A stretch of 64,000 nucleotides of DNA from Anaeramoeba ignava (lineage: Eukaryota > Metamonada > Anaeramoebidae): NCBI GenBank assembly GCA_028826165.1, contig JAPDFW010000103.1, positions 759,501 to 823,500 on the forward strand. Direction: 5' to 3'. Positions 44,974 through 56,969 of the stretch are shown in pieces (position 1 is the first letter of the stretch; each line of letters opens with the position of its first letter). Under the pieces are notes generated by a model, which was given only the letters and a program-made list of their open reading frames with translations, was not told the DNA's origin and did no database searches. Made by a program: the position numbers and the translations under genes.

Positions 44974-46329
44974 TTATTTCTTTTCTTGAGATTCATGATT
45001 CAAAATGATTTTTTCACAAACTTCATCCAAAGTATGATTATAAAGACCATAAAAAGAAGAAGCTTCAATTAATTCCTTTGCAATTTCATAATTGATATGA
45101 TCTGTTTTATCAGTATAAAGATATAATAAAAGTGCTCTAATTGATTCTGCACTTCTTCCACTAAAATCTGGAACTGAATTACTTGGATCAGAAACACTAG
45201 TAAACATTCCAAGATATAATTGACTTCTTGCAGCAAGAATAGCTTTATTATTTTCAATTTTAATATTAATTTTAATTTTAATTTTAATTTTAATTTTAAT
45301 TATAATTTTAATTTTAAATTTTAATATTAATTTTAATTTTAATTTTAATTTTAAATTTTAATTTTAATTTTAATTTTAATTTTAATTTTAATTTTAATTT
45401 TAATTTTAATTTTAATTTTAATTTTAATTTTAATTTTAATTTTAATTTTAATTTTAATTTTAATTTTAATTTTAATTTTAATTTTAATTTTAATTTTAAT
45501 TTTAATTAATTTTAATTTTAATTTTTAATTTTAATTTTAAATTATTTTAATTTTAATTTTAATTTTAATTTTTAATTTTAATTTTAATTTTTAATTTTAA
45601 ATTTAATTTATATTTAATTTTAATTTTAATTTTAATTTTAATTTTTAATTTTAATATTTAATTTTAATTTTAATTTTAATTTTAATTTTAATTTTAAATA
45701 TAATTTTAAATTAATTTTAATTTTAATTTTAATTTTAATTTTAAATTTAATTTTAAATATAATTTTAAATTTCAATTTTAATTTTAATTTTAATTTTAAT
45801 TTTAATTTTAATTTTAATTTTTAATTTTAATTTTAATTTTAATTTTAATTTTAATTTTAATTTTAATTTTAATTTTAATTTTAATATTAATTTTAATTTT
45901 AATTTTAATTTTAATTTGAATATAAAATTGAATTTTTGAATGTTAATTATAATTTTGAATATAAAATAATTAAAAAAAGAAAAACAAACCTTTATGACAA
46001 GGAATCTTTTCATCACCAACAATAATTTCGAAATCAGCACCTTCAGAAGTTTTATAAAGTCTTTCAAAATCATCAACCAAAGTACGATAAGTATCAACAG
46101 ATTTTCCTTCACAAAGATCAAGTAACTCTTGAAGTTCAAGTTTTTCACAAGCAGAAACAAGTGATTTTTTATCTTCTTCGTTGATTTTTGCAGGATCATA
46201 AAGTCCAGTATAAAGATAGTCTTTTAACGCTTGTAATGCCTTTTCTGTCATTAACATTGCTATATATGGCATTTGCTCCCATTTTTTACATCTTGCTCTT
46301 AATATTGATTTATGACAATTCAGAAACAT
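44974..46329 (-). CDS. Double-BTB protein, first BTB shortened
   Basis: Two exons, 46329-45990 and 45242-44974, join in phase 1 (CAT AAA G|CT ATT CTT), about 202 residues. The product starts MFLNCHKSILRARCKKWEQM, which is the middle of a BTB/POZ fold, and continues to ALKDYLYTGLYDPAKI and helices. A second BTB follows (GADFEIIVGDEKIPCHKAIL, AARSQLYLGMF, IRALLLYLYTDKTDHI, LIEASSFYGL). Proteins with this arrangement often act as CUL3 adaptors or scaffolds. No upstream exon supplying the first strand of BTB 1 is visible: poly-T with CATTTTT lies directly before ATG 46329. The intron (747 bp) is nearly all TTTTAA hexamers. The BTB assignment is secure. Confidence 0.83.
45255..45930. repeat. (TTTTAA)n hexamer array in the BTB gene intron
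   Basis: Almost pure AATTTT hexamers with a few AATATAATTTTAAA interruptions run from the acceptor at 45243 to the donor at 45989. Confidence 0.93.
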
Positions 46330-46429
46330 TTTGAAATAAAAAAATGATTTTTTTTCTTTTTTTTTTCTTTTTTTTTCTTAATGATTATGTTTTTACAAAG
46401 TTGATTCATTTTTATTTTTAATTAAAATT

Positions 46430-47790
46430 AAATTAAATTCAAATCAAATTAAAATTCAAATTAAATTTAAATAATTAAAAATAAAAAAGTGGAATTAAAT
46501 CAAAATAAAGTGGAATTCAAATTAAATTAAAATTAAATTCTTTAAATAATTAAAAATAAAAAAGTGGAATTCAAATAAAAAAAAAGTGGAATTCAAATTA
46601 AATTAAAATTAAATTCAAATTAAAATTAAATTAAAATTCAAATTAAATTAAAATTAAATTAAATTCAAATCAAATTCAAATTCAAATTAAATTTTTAAAA
46701 TAATTAAAAATAAAAAAGTGGAATTAAATCAAAAAAAAGTGGAATTCAAATTAAATCCAAATTAAAATCAAATTAAATTCAAATTAAATTCAAATTAAAT
46801 TCAAATTCAATTCAAATTAAATTTTAAAATAATTAAAAATAAAAAGTGGAATTAAATCAAAAAAAAGTGGAATTCAAATTAAATTCAAATCAAATTAAAT
46901 TAAATTCAATTCAAATTAAATTCAAATTAATTTTTTAAAATAATCAAAAATAAAAAAGTGGAATTAAATCAAAAAAAAAGTGGAATTCAAATTAAATTCA
47001 AATCAAATTCAAATTTAAATTCTTAAATAATTAAAAATAAAAAAGTGGAATTAAATCAAAAAAAAAAGTGGAATTCAAATTAAATTAAAATTATATTCAA
47101 ATTAAATTTAAATTAAATTCTTTAAATAATTAAAAATAAAAAAGTGGAATTCAAATCAAAAAAAAGTGGAATTCAAATTAAATTCAAATCCAAATTAAAA
47201 TTTAAATTCTTAAATAATTAAAAATAAAAAAGTGGAATTAAATCAAAAAAAAAAGTGGAATTCAAATTAAATTAAATTAAAATTAAATTCAAATTAAATT
47301 AAAATTAAATTCAAATTAAATTCAAATTAAATTAAAATTAAATTCAAATTCAAATTAAATTAAATTCAAATTAAATTCAAATTAAATTCAAATCAAATTC
47401 AAATTAAATTCAAATTAAAATCAAATTAAAATTAAATTCAAATTCAAATTAAAATTCTTTAAATAATTAAAAATAAAAAAGTGGAATTCAAATCAAAAAA
47501 AAGTGGAATTCAAATTAAATTCAAATTAAAATTAAATTAAATTCAAATTAAATTCAAATTAAATTCAAATTAAAATTAAATTAAAATTCAAATTAAATTA
47601 AAATTAAATTAAATTCAAATCAAATTAAATTCAAATTAATTTTTTAAAATAATTAAAAATAAAAAAGTGGAATTCAAATCAAAAAAAAAGTGGAATTTAA
47701 ATTAAATTCAAATTAAATTCAAATTAAATTAAAATTAAATTAAATTAAAATTCAAATCAAATTAAAATTAAATTAAATTCGAATTTATTA
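46430..47790. repeat. Tandem array with paired AAAAAGTGGAATT motifs
   Basis: Units of 100-250 bp consist of AAATAATTAAAAATAAAAAA, GTGGAATTAAATCAAAAAAA, GTGGAATTC, then ATTAAATTCAA filler. The AAAAAGTGGAAT motif occurs about twenty times, usually in pairs 20-30 bp apart. No gene is seen. It separates the BTB promoter from the RasGEF 3' end. Confidence 0.9.
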
Positions 47791-47825
47791 AACTCATTTT
47801 CAAAGAAAAAAAAAAAAACAAATCC

Positions 47826-50800
47826 TCAAATAAAATTATTTGCTTCTTTGGGTTCATTTTGCAAAGAAATTTGATACAATTGAGATTCAGAAAGAGGAAC
47901 TTGAATATTACTCAAAAAATAATTTTGGATCGATTCAACAGGACGAACATCATAAGATTTCTCTTGAAAAGCCAAGACAGAATTAATAGCCTTTCCAGCA
48001 AGAAAGAACTTATAAAAGTGGATCAAACCATCAACTGAATCTGGATTTCCTTCTTCAATAAAAGTCAAATCAGTAAGAAGAACACCGATAAAAGGAACAA
48101 GCGGAAGAGATTTGCGCTTTTCCAATTGGGCCCTATAATGTTTATATCCGGATTGATGGCTCATCATTGACGCGAGCATGCGGAACTTTTTCTTCTCAAT
48201 CTCAGTGATTTTTTCCCATGTTTTCTTCAAACGATAAATACATGCATGATTTAAAGATGCCAAAATTTCCATCATTCCGTTAAAATTATTCAAATGCTCC
48301 AATTCGTCCAGAAGCTCAATCGCAAAGCGAATCACATTCGCCCTCATCTTTGGCGATTTGTGCTTGACTATTTGATGCACAATAAAGGCTGATATTTTGT
48401 TCGAATGATGAATAAATTCAAGTACATTCGGCGATTTTTTTTCCTTTCCGTTTTTTGTCCATGCCAATCGAAGTAGCTCTTGCGCCCTTATTTTTTGGAA
48501 CAAGCTCTTCTCAATCAAAGTGATTTGCCGCGCAGCTTCAACAGGTCGAAGCACAATGATATCAAATTCGTTCGAAAATTTTTTTGGAACAAAACTTTCG
48601 GGAAAATCTGCTGATTTATTCCACGCTTGAAAAACCTCATCTGTTTCAATACCACCCTTCAGTTTGTTGTTAAACTTGCTTCTTGTTTCCTCGATGATTC
48701 TTTTCACCCCAGGAAACTGTGTTTGCGACGCTCCAAACTCGAGAAATTCAAGCATTTTCTTGACAAGATCAGGATCTTGCTCGAAATCACTAAAAAAAAT
48801 CTTGACCCAGAAAAAAGCAAAAGTCGCAAATCGCTTCTGTGTATATTCAAGATCGCTCTGCTGCTTGTTTGCATCGTTCGGGTTCTGTCGTGAAGCCCTT
48901 TCATACGCCTCTTTGAATGAGGCATAGAGATGATCCAAAACATTTGATGCTTTCGAAAAAACTCGACATGTTATTAAAAAAGCCATCAAGTACTGCTGAT
49001 CTTTGTTTGTCGCATTTCCCAGAAGCTCTACCAGTTTTTGGATTGTTCCTGAACGTACATAAATTTCGTTGTTTCGTTGTTTAAATGTCAAACACTTTGG
49101 ATCTTCGAGTTCAAGGATTGTTCTGTTTACAACTTCGTCCTAAAAAAAAATATGCAAAGATAAACATTTGCAAAGAGTGTTTAACGATTATTTGTATTGT
49201 TATTTGTTGGGTTTTTAGTTAGTAAAAGAAAATATAATTTTGTGAAAAAAGTTGTTCCACTTTTCCGTTTTTTTTTTTTAAAATAAATTTTTTAAATAAA
49301 ATTTTTTTTTTGTACTTTTGAATCTAATAACTTTTCTATCAAAACTAATGTTCTTGATGTTGATTTGGAAGTTGTATTCGAACGCAGAGGATCAAGCTTC
49401 TTCAAAAGCTCGATTGTTTTCTCATATTTATTGCGTTCGTTTTCAAAACTCGCGACTAATTGATCTCGTTCATCAACAACTGTTGTGGTTTCCAATTTAA
49501 TCATTTCCATATCCACCTTCAATTCCATAATCTCATTCTTATAATTCTCATTGGATTTAAGTAGATCTTCACAATTCCTCGAAAGCTCTTTATATTTTCT
49601 TTTCCGAATTTCAAGCTTTTTTCTTAAAGATGAAGCTTCATTTTCAAATTGAGTTACTTTTTTCTTTTCCTCTTCCAATTGTTTTAACAAAGATTGTTCA
49701 TTCTCTTCCTTGAATCTTTCTTGATTTGTTGTGTTTTTCAAATTATCACTTGGGAACTCTCTTTGTTTTTCTTGCAGTTCTTGATATTTTTTTTCAAGTT
49801 GAGAATTATTTTTTATCAATCCATTTTTTTCATAATTTAAATCATCATATTGCCGACTTAATCTTGTAAGTTCTCGCAATTTTTCTGAGAGTGTTGTTTT
49901 AATACTTGCCAAATCTAGCAAAACTTCATCGTAATTTTCTTTTAAAATTTCTTTTTCCTTTGAAATTTCAGTGAGAATTTTGCGTTGTTCTTTCATAATA
50001 AACTTAAAATGATTAGATTCAAGAATGCGTTCTTGTCGTTCCTCATCATGAATTTGAAGTAAACGCATTTGCGAATCCTTTTCCATATAATATGTAAATA
50101 ATTCTTGCTTTTCCTTGATGATCTGCGATAAGTTGTTTGTTAAACTTGTGATTTCATTTTGCAAATTTTCTACTTGTTTAAAATATTTTAAATTTTCATT
50201 TTCAAGTTCAATTTTTTCTTGAGATAAAAAAGATACTTCATTTCTTAAATCCTTATTTTCTTCCACAATTTCAATTAAAGCTTGTCTGTTTTGATTCTAT
50301 TTTTAAATTTTTTTTAATTTTTGAATTAATTTAAATTTTTTGAAATATATATAATCTTACTTCAAATGCAGTTAAATTTTGATTTGAATTTTGATCATTT
50401 TGAATATTTTGATTTTGAATAGATTTTTCAAGTTCATTTTGATAATTTTTTTCCTGATAAAAATTTTAATAATTTTTTATAAATTTTTAATAAATTTTTA
50501 ATAAATTTTTTGTTGATAAATTAAAATACTTCAGGTTGACTCTTTGCTTTTTGCAATAATTGTTGTAATTCATTATTCTCATTTTGCAATTTTTCAAATT
50601 TTGTTTGAATTTCTTGGTATTTTTTATTACTTTCTTGAACTGCTTCATTTATTTCTCCTTTCTTTTATAATAAAATAATAATTAAATAAAATGGAAATAA
50701 TTTTGAATTCAAATTATAAAATTGATTTGAATAAATAAATGAAATGCAAACTGTTAAAAGTGCATTAATTTGTTTGAAATAATTTCTTTGTTGAACTAAT

Positions 50801-52222
50801 AATAACATTCTTTCCTTTGTCAATTTAATTTCATTTTCGCTTGATTTTTTTTGTTCCTCTAAATCTTTTTTTTGTTTTAATAAATCTTTTTTATAAGTTT
50901 CTGTTTCATTTTGTGATTTTTCAATAAATTGATTTTTATTCATAATAATATCATTAAGTCCATTTATTTCAGATTTTAGTTCAATTTCTCTTTCTCTAAT
51001 CATTTCTTGTAATTGTTCTGTAACTTTAACTTGTGTATTAAAATCATTTTCCTTTTTATCAATTTGTTCTCTAAGAAAAGTGTTTTCTTTCCTTAGAGAA
51101 TCTCTTTGTAAGATTACAACGTTAATTTGATCTTGAATTCTTGAAAAAACATTTTCTTCAATACTAGTTTCTTTTTCCTGTTTTTAAAAAAAAAATATTT
51201 TGAATTTAAGTGATTTTTTTTTTTTGAAGTTTTAAAAGATTTTTTTTTTTCTACTTTTAATTCATTCTTTTCAATAATAGCATTTTTTAATTGTTCTCTA
51301 AGTTGGTGGTTATGTCCTTTTAACTTTTAGATTATAATAATTAAATTAATAATTATATTAATAATTAAATTAATAATAATTAAATTTATAATAATTAAAT
51401 TAATAATTAAATTTATAATAATTAAATTAATAATTAAATTTATAATAATTATATTTATAATTAAATTTATAATAATTATATTTATAATTAAATTTATAAT
51501 AATTATATTTATAATTAAATTTATAATTATATTTATATTAATTATTAAATTTATAATTAAATTTATATTAATTATTAAATTTATAATTAAATTTATATTA
51601 ATTAAATTTATTATAATTAAATTTATAATAAAATTTATAATAATTATATTTATAATTATATTTATAATAATTATATTTATAATAATTATATTTATAATTA
51701 AATTTATAATTATATTTATAATAATTAAATTTATAATAATTATTAAATTAATAATAATTAAATTAATAATAACTATATTTATAATTATATTAATAATAAT
51801 TATTAAATTAATAATTAAATTTATATTTATATTTATAATTAAATTTATAATAATTATATTTATAATTAAATTTATAATAATTATATTTATAATTATATTT
51901 ATAATAGTTCAATTACCCATTCTAGTTTTTGAATTTGAAGTTTTAAATTTGAATTTTTGGAAACTAATTTTTGAATTTTTTGCTTCAATCTTAATTTAAG
52001 TTGATTGTTTTGATTCTAATAAGAAAAAAAATTTTAAATTATATTTGTAAATTATTTTTGTTTTTTTGCTTTTGTTTTTTGCTTTTGTTTTTCAAAATTA
52101 ACTTCATGAGTTAAAATTTTTTCATTTAAATCAACAATAGTTTTTTGATGATATTGATTTTCTTGAATTAAATGTTTTGCAAATTCAAGTAATTGATCAT
52201 GAGATAAATTATCAAAATCCAT
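47826..52222 (-). CDS. Coiled-coil Ras guanine nucleotide exchange factor (REM + CDC25)
   Basis: Eight exons, all phase 0: 52222-52103, 52015-51917, 51323-51255, 51177-50752, 50661-50530, 50453-50361, 50296-49316 and 49139-47826; 1,077 residues ending in TGA. The first ~640 residues are continuous coiled coil starting MDFDNLSHDQLLEFAKHLIQ. The last exon carries a RasGEF-N/REM region (VRSGTIQKLVELLGN, AFLITCRVF) and a CDC25 catalytic domain: RPVEAARQITLIEKSLFQKI, SNKISAFIVHQIVKH, NFNGMMEILASLNHACIYRL, PLVPFIGVLLTDLTFIEEGNPD. It should load GTP onto Ras-type GTPases, with the coil giving dimerisation or localisation. The catalytic exon is richer in G+C than the coiled-coil exons. Intron 2 is 593 bp of TAATTATATT repeat. 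High confidence. Confidence 0.92.
51330..51905. repeat. (TAATAATTATATTTA)n repeat in RasGEF intron 2
   Basis: ATAATTAAATTTATAATTA-type units fill the intron between the second and third coding exons of the RasGEF gene. Confidence 0.9.
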
Positions 52223-52373
52223 TTATTTATTTATTTATTTATTATTTTTATTTTTATTATTTTTTTTAAATTGAAAAAGAAAAAAGAAAAAGAAAAAAAA
52301 AATGAAATTTTTTAAATAAAATTTTTTTTATTTTTTTCTTTTTTTTTCTTTTTATTATTTTTTAAAAACAAAA
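52223..52373. promoter_or_regulatory. Divergent promoter, RasGEF (-) and PAS-like (+)
   Basis: Only 151 bp separate two opposed start codons. The region holds TTTA repeats next to the RasGEF ATG, then poly-A and poly-T blocks, one with AAAATGAAATTTT. Shared regulation is inferred from the distance. Confidence 0.5.
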
Positions 52374-54278
52374 ATGGGAAATTTTGTTGATTTATCGTTA
52401 AAAATGAATTTTTCAAAGTCTCAACCCAAAATCAATTTGAAAAAATATAGAAAATTAATACAAAATACAACAGAATCAATAGTTGCATTTTCTTCTCAAG
52501 GAAAATTAACTGAAATAAATGAACAAGCAATTGATATGTTTTCTTCAGCTTCAAAACAATCTTGTATTAATCAAGAACCAGAATTCTTTTGTTTTCTAAA
52601 TCAAAAACATGTTAATTTGGAAGTTAAAGTTTATTTGCAAAAACAAATTCAAGCCTTACTTGCGTATTTTTTAATATTTTTTAATTCATTTTTTTTAAAA
52701 TAATTGATCTACATTTATCCAACTCATTATTTATGTTATTATTTTATTATTTATTTTGATTTAATTTAATTTAAATTTTCTTTCTTAAATCTTTATAAAA
52801 TTATTCTTAATTTATTTTAATTTTTGATTTAATTTTTATTTTAATTTGATTTGCTTATTCAAAAAAAAAAGGGATAAATTCGAATTAATTAAACATAAAA
52901 ATAATAAACAAATTCAAATATTCAAATCATTTTTAATTTTAACCCCATTCCAAATTTAATTTGTTTTATTAAAATAATTTAATCTATATTTAAATTGAAA
53001 ATTAAATAATATTTTTTTTTATTAATTAAATTGATGTAATGAATAGTTTTGGGGTTTTTTTATTCAACACATAATCTTTAAATAAGATCTAATTGAAAAT
53101 TCAAATTCAAATCTAAATTTAATTTTAATCTAAATTTAATTCAAATTTAATTTCAAATTCAAATTTAATCCAAATTTAATACAAATTCAAATTCAATCTA
53201 AATTCAAATTCAAATTCAAATTTAATTCAATTTCAAAATTAATCCAAATCCAAATTCATTTTAAAATTCAAATTTAATCTAAATTTAATTTTAATCTAAA
53301 TTTAATTCAATTCAAATTCAAATTCAAATTCAAATTCAAATTCAAATTCATTTTAAAATTCAAATTCAAATTCAAATCCAAATTCAAATTCAAATTCAAA
53401 TTCAAATTCAAATTCAAATTCAAACTCAAATTCAAATTCATTTTAAAATCCAAATTCAAATTCATTTTAAAATTAAAATTTAATCTAAAAATAGCCTAGA
53501 TAACCAACAACAAGTCGATTTTGATTTACATTGCAAAACTTCCACAAATAAATCACTTTGGGTTCATTGTTGGTTAACACCAATCAACTGTCAACCATTT
53601 TTAGTACAAGCAATTCTTCGACCAACATCAGAACCACAACCAAAACTTGAACCAATATCAGATTTCAACCAGAATCTCTCAGACGTATCTGAAACAATCG
53701 AAGATAATTTCCAAAATCAAAACACAAATCAAAATCTTCGATCCAAAAGTTTCATATCAACTTCTGAAGATGTTCTATCATCTGATCAATTATTTAATCT
53801 TAATAATTTACAAGAGAATGAAGATTTTGATAATGCAATCGATTTAATCACTGAATCAATCGATCAATTTCGACTTGAAAAAAAAATTCTTAAACAAAAA
53901 CATGAAGATAAAAAAGAAAAAACTCGAAATGATTTGCAAAGTCAAATTGACACTTTATCAGAAAATCTTCAAGAAATTAACCAGAAAATCAAAGAAAAAG
54001 AACAAGATAGTCAATTGAGAAATAAAGAATTAAGACAATCCCAAAAACTTATTCTTCAATCTGAAGATTCAAACCAACAAATTCAAAAACTTAAAACAGA
54101 AATTGAACAAATTCAAAAAATTCATAAAAAACAAAAACAACAACTTAAACAAAAATTTGAAGAAAAGATTCAGAAAATCGAACAAGAGAAAAAAATTAAT
54201 GATGAGAAAATTAAACAACTTCTTCAAAAACTTCATCAAGTTGAGAAAGAAAAAGAAGATTTAGAAAAATTAGTTTAA
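52374..54278 (+). CDS. PAS-like sensor domain with coiled-coil tail
   Basis: Two exons, 52374-52663 and 53495-54278, join in phase 2 (GC|C). Exon 1 has a PAS-like start: YRKLIQNTTESIVAFSSQGK, LTEINEQAIDMFSSA, where PAS proteins have ...IV..D..G.I...N.A...LF. Exon 2 continues SLWVHCWLTPINCQPFLVQA, compatible with the last PAS strands. An acidic/Asn-rich linker (FNQNLSDVSETIEDNFQNQN) and ~150 residues of Glu/Lys/Gln coiled coil follow. No kinase or cyclase domain is present, so it may be a dimeric sensor or adaptor with unknown ligand. The PAS call is moderate. The 831-bp intron carries an AAATTC repeat. Its promoter is shared with RasGEF. Confidence 0.62.
53095..53480. repeat. (AAATTC)n hexamer array in the PAS gene intron
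   Basis: AATTCAAATTCAAATTC with TTTAATCT variants. The rest of the intron (52664-53090) is A+T-rich without a recognisable feature. Confidence 0.88.
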
Positions 54279-54445
54279 TCAAAAAAACCAAAATCAAAAA
54301 AAAAAAATCAAAAATTTCAATTTTTTTTTTCTCTTTTTAATTTTTACTTTTCAATTTTCACTTTTTTTTTGTTTTGTTTTGTTTTGGTTTCTAGTAAAAA
54401 AAAAAAGTGGAACAAAAAAAAAATTTTTTTCTTTCTTTTTTATTT
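54279..54445. other. Short convergent gap with an AAAAAGTGGAACAAAA motif
   Basis: 167 bp between the PAS-like and PARP stop codons. It has poly-A/poly-T, GTTTTGTTTTGTTTTGGTTT and a solitary copy of the dispersed AAAAAGTGGAACAAAA motif at ~54401-54416. Confidence 0.5.
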
Positions 54446-56752
54446 TTAATTTAAATAATAATCTAATTGACCAGAAAAATTTGAAGAATCTGGAATAGAA
54501 ATAATTGTATTATTTAAATCAAAATTCTCTTCAAGATTAACACACAAAAGTCTTGTAATAACGGTTGATTCATCTTGAACAGTAAATATTCCATTTTCAT
54601 GATGTCTTGCAATTTCACAAATGGAAATACAACTTATAGATGAATTTTCTCTTGCAAACATTGAATTTTTCCAAACAAATTCTTGATGAGAATAAGACAT
54701 GGAAATACTTGAATTTGTGGATAAATAAATACCAGAACCATGAGCACTTCCATGAAGCATTAAATGAGTTCCTGAATATGATTTAAGTCCATTTCTTAAG
54801 ATACTATGCCAATTATATAAAGGGGATCCATGAAAAGCTAAAATGGATCCGTTTTCCGATTTCTTTTTCACAAATTTTGCTTCTTTTTCAGGTGGTGCTG
54901 TGAGCATTAAAAATTGCTCTTTGCACTTGATTTCGGGGATTCTTTGACTTGTTAATCTGATTAATTGCGCCCGATTTGTTACAACTAGCCAACGAAGAAG
55001 TAAATAAGCTTGAGGATGAATTTTTTCCATTTTTCGCTTGATTACTGAATCATTTGAATAAGTTTTTGCTAGTTTATGAAGTTCGGAAATTTTTGGGAAT
55101 TGTTCCAGAATATTTTTCAAAATTTCAAACCGTTTTTCATTTGAAATATCGCAAATAAATCCAGGAAAAGGTTGGAAAGTTGATTCCAACCGATCGTAAT
55201 TTTGTCCCAAAGCAGCTATTGCCAATGTTATTAATAAATCAACAACTTCGGGATTGTGAATCAATTCTAAATAAAATGGTGGAGAAAGTCCCATTTCAAA
55301 TGTTCCAAACAAACACAATGTATCTGTACAGCATGTAGGACGCAAAAGTCCTTTAATAGGAAGATCTTTTCCACAAACAAAACAAACATCTGCAATATTT
55401 GTTACTCTTTCAACAACAAGCAAATAAATATCGATATAAAGATTGTTTGGAACTTCATATTTTCTTTTTTTTTGCATTCTATTTTCGTTTTTTTTTTCTT
55501 TTGAAAATCTTTTTTTTCTTGACTCATTATTTCTTTCTTTTGTTTCTTTGGAAATGTTTTTTCCATGTTTAAATCTTCGTTTATTCCTATAATTCCTCCT
55601 TCTTTGATTTGTATTCTCATTTTTTTTCTTGTTTGTGTTGATTTGAGTGTTTTTTTTCTTCGTATTTATATTTGATATTGTATTCTTATTTGTTAATTTT
55701 TTTATCATTTGAACTGCCTCTTCGAGATTGGCTGCTTTTGGTACAACTTCCAAAATGGAAGAAATATCAAATTTTGAGCGCATAAGCTCCATAGCAATTT
55801 TTTGTTTGGTTTTTCCTGAATCTTTGAATGAATTTAAAATGTAATAATTTGTGATTTTTTCATCCATTTTTAAACAATATTTATCCCAAATTTTTGAGAT
55901 ATAATCTTCAATATAATGTTTGATATGAATTGTTATTGGTGTTATTTTCTCATTTGTATAGTTGTCTAATGTTACTTGACTAACTTTGATTTTGGGAGCG
56001 CTTAAACTATTGAAAAATCTTGAGAAGAATTTCAATACAATCTTGAAAACAATTTCTTTTCTAGTAAATGTTTCATAAGGTCTTATATAAATATTGACTT
56101 TTTTCACAGATTTTTGATAAACAAAAGAAGATTTTCCAAAAGATTGAATAGAATTTGATATTTGTCTTTCTGTAATTTTTTGTTCCAAAAGTAATTCTTC
56201 TTTGTTAATTCCATATTCACTCAATTCATCGTCTGAATAATTATCTGAATTTGAACTTTCTTGAATTGAATCACTTGAATCACTTGAATCACTTGAATCA
56301 TCCAATTCAATTTCATTTTCATTTGAATTTTCATTTAAATTTTCATTTTCATTTTCATTTTCATTTTCATTTTCATTTGATTTTAAATTTTCATTTAATT
56401 CTAAATTTTCATTTAATTCTAAAGAAGGAAATTTTAAACCAAAACTTCTAATAATTTCCATTACAAAATCTTCCACTTTTTTAAAATTTTGTTTCTTTAA
56501 TTTTTCATTAATTATATCTACAAATAAATATATACTTTCATCTTCTGAAAGATAAGATATAAAAGGTTTTTCTTTTGTTATATTTTCTGGAAATATTATT
56601 CCAATTTCAACTTTTTGTTTAATTTCTTTAATTTCAAAACGAATTGTAATTGTAAAAGTATTTTGAACTTTTTCATAAAAGGATTTAATTTTTGAATTAA
56701 TTGAATTTAAATTTTTATTAATTTTTTTAATAATTTTAGAATTAATTTCCAT
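54446..56752 (-). CDS. PARP6/8-like mono-ADP-ribosyltransferase
   Basis: A single exon of 768 residues from ATG 56752. The catalytic ART domain lies at the C-terminus: LAFHGSPLYNWHSILRNGLK (His of the H-Y-x triad), THLMLHGSAHGSGIYLSTNS (Tyr), SISMSYSH and a final strand STVITRLLCVNL with no Glu, so mono- rather than poly-ADP-ribosylation is expected. PARP6/8 hallmarks are also present: a Cys-rich segment (VCFVCGKDLPIKGLLRPTCC) and LLTAPPEKEAKF-like residues before the HGS motif (FLMLTAPPEKEAKF). A UBA-like stretch (TKQKIAMELMRSKFDISSIL) and an N-terminal RWD-like region precede them. Low-complexity Asn/Glu and Ser/Asp tracts lie near residues 120-165, and a Lys/Arg-rich tract in the middle. 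The family call is strong; targets are unknown. Confidence 0.87.
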   Translation of the reverse strand: MEINSKIIKKINKNLNSINSKIKSFYEKVQNTFTITIRFEIKEIKQKVEIGIIFPENITKEKPFISYLSEDESIYLFVDIINEKLKKQNFKKVEDFVMEIIRSFGLKFPSLELNENLELNENLKSNENENENENENENLNENSNENEIELDDSSDSSDSSDSIQESSNSDNYSDDELSEYGINKEELLLEQKITERQISNSIQSFGKSSFVYQKSVKKVNIYIRPYETFTRKEIVFKIVLKFFSRFFNSLSAPKIKVSQVTLDNYTNEKITPITIHIKHYIEDYISKIWDKYCLKMDEKITNYYILNSFKDSGKTKQKIAMELMRSKFDISSILEVVPKAANLEEAVQMIKKLTNKNTISNINTKKKNTQINTNKKKNENTNQRRRNYRNKRRFKHGKNISKETKERNNESRKKRFSKEKKNENRMQKKRKYEVPNNLYIDIYLLVVERVTNIADVCFVCGKDLPIKGLLRPTCCTDTLCLFGTFEMGLSPPFYLELIHNPEVVDLLITLAIAALGQNYDRLESTFQPFPGFICDISNEKRFEILKNILEQFPKISELHKLAKTYSNDSVIKRKMEKIHPQAYLLLRWLVVTNRAQLIRLTSQRIPEIKCKEQFLMLTAPPEKEAKFVKKKSENGSILAFHGSPLYNWHSILRNGLKSYSGTHLMLHGSAHGSGIYLSTNSSISMSYSHQEFVWKNSMFARENSSISCISICEIARHHENGIFTVQDESTVITRLLCVNLEENFDLNNTIISIPDSSNFSGQLDYYLN

Positions 56753-56969
56753 TTTAAATTTTTATAAAAAAATGAAAAAAATGAAAATAAAAATAAAAAT
56801 AAAAATAAAAAGGAGAAAAAAATTTTTTTTAATTAAATTTTTCATTTTTTTTTTCATTTTTTTTTTAATTAATTAATAAATAATAAATAAATTTTTTTTT
56901 TAAAAACAATCAAATTATAAAAATCGAAATTCAAAAAAAATTAAATTTAAAAAAAATTCAAATTAAAAA
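56753..56969. promoter_or_regulatory. Divergent promoter, PARP (-) and dymeclin (+)
   Basis: 217 bp between opposed ATGs. AAAAAATGAAAAAAATG lies on the PARP side and TTTTTCATTTTTTTTTTCAT at 56838-56862 on the dymeclin side, the same element seen from both strands. Confidence 0.5.
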
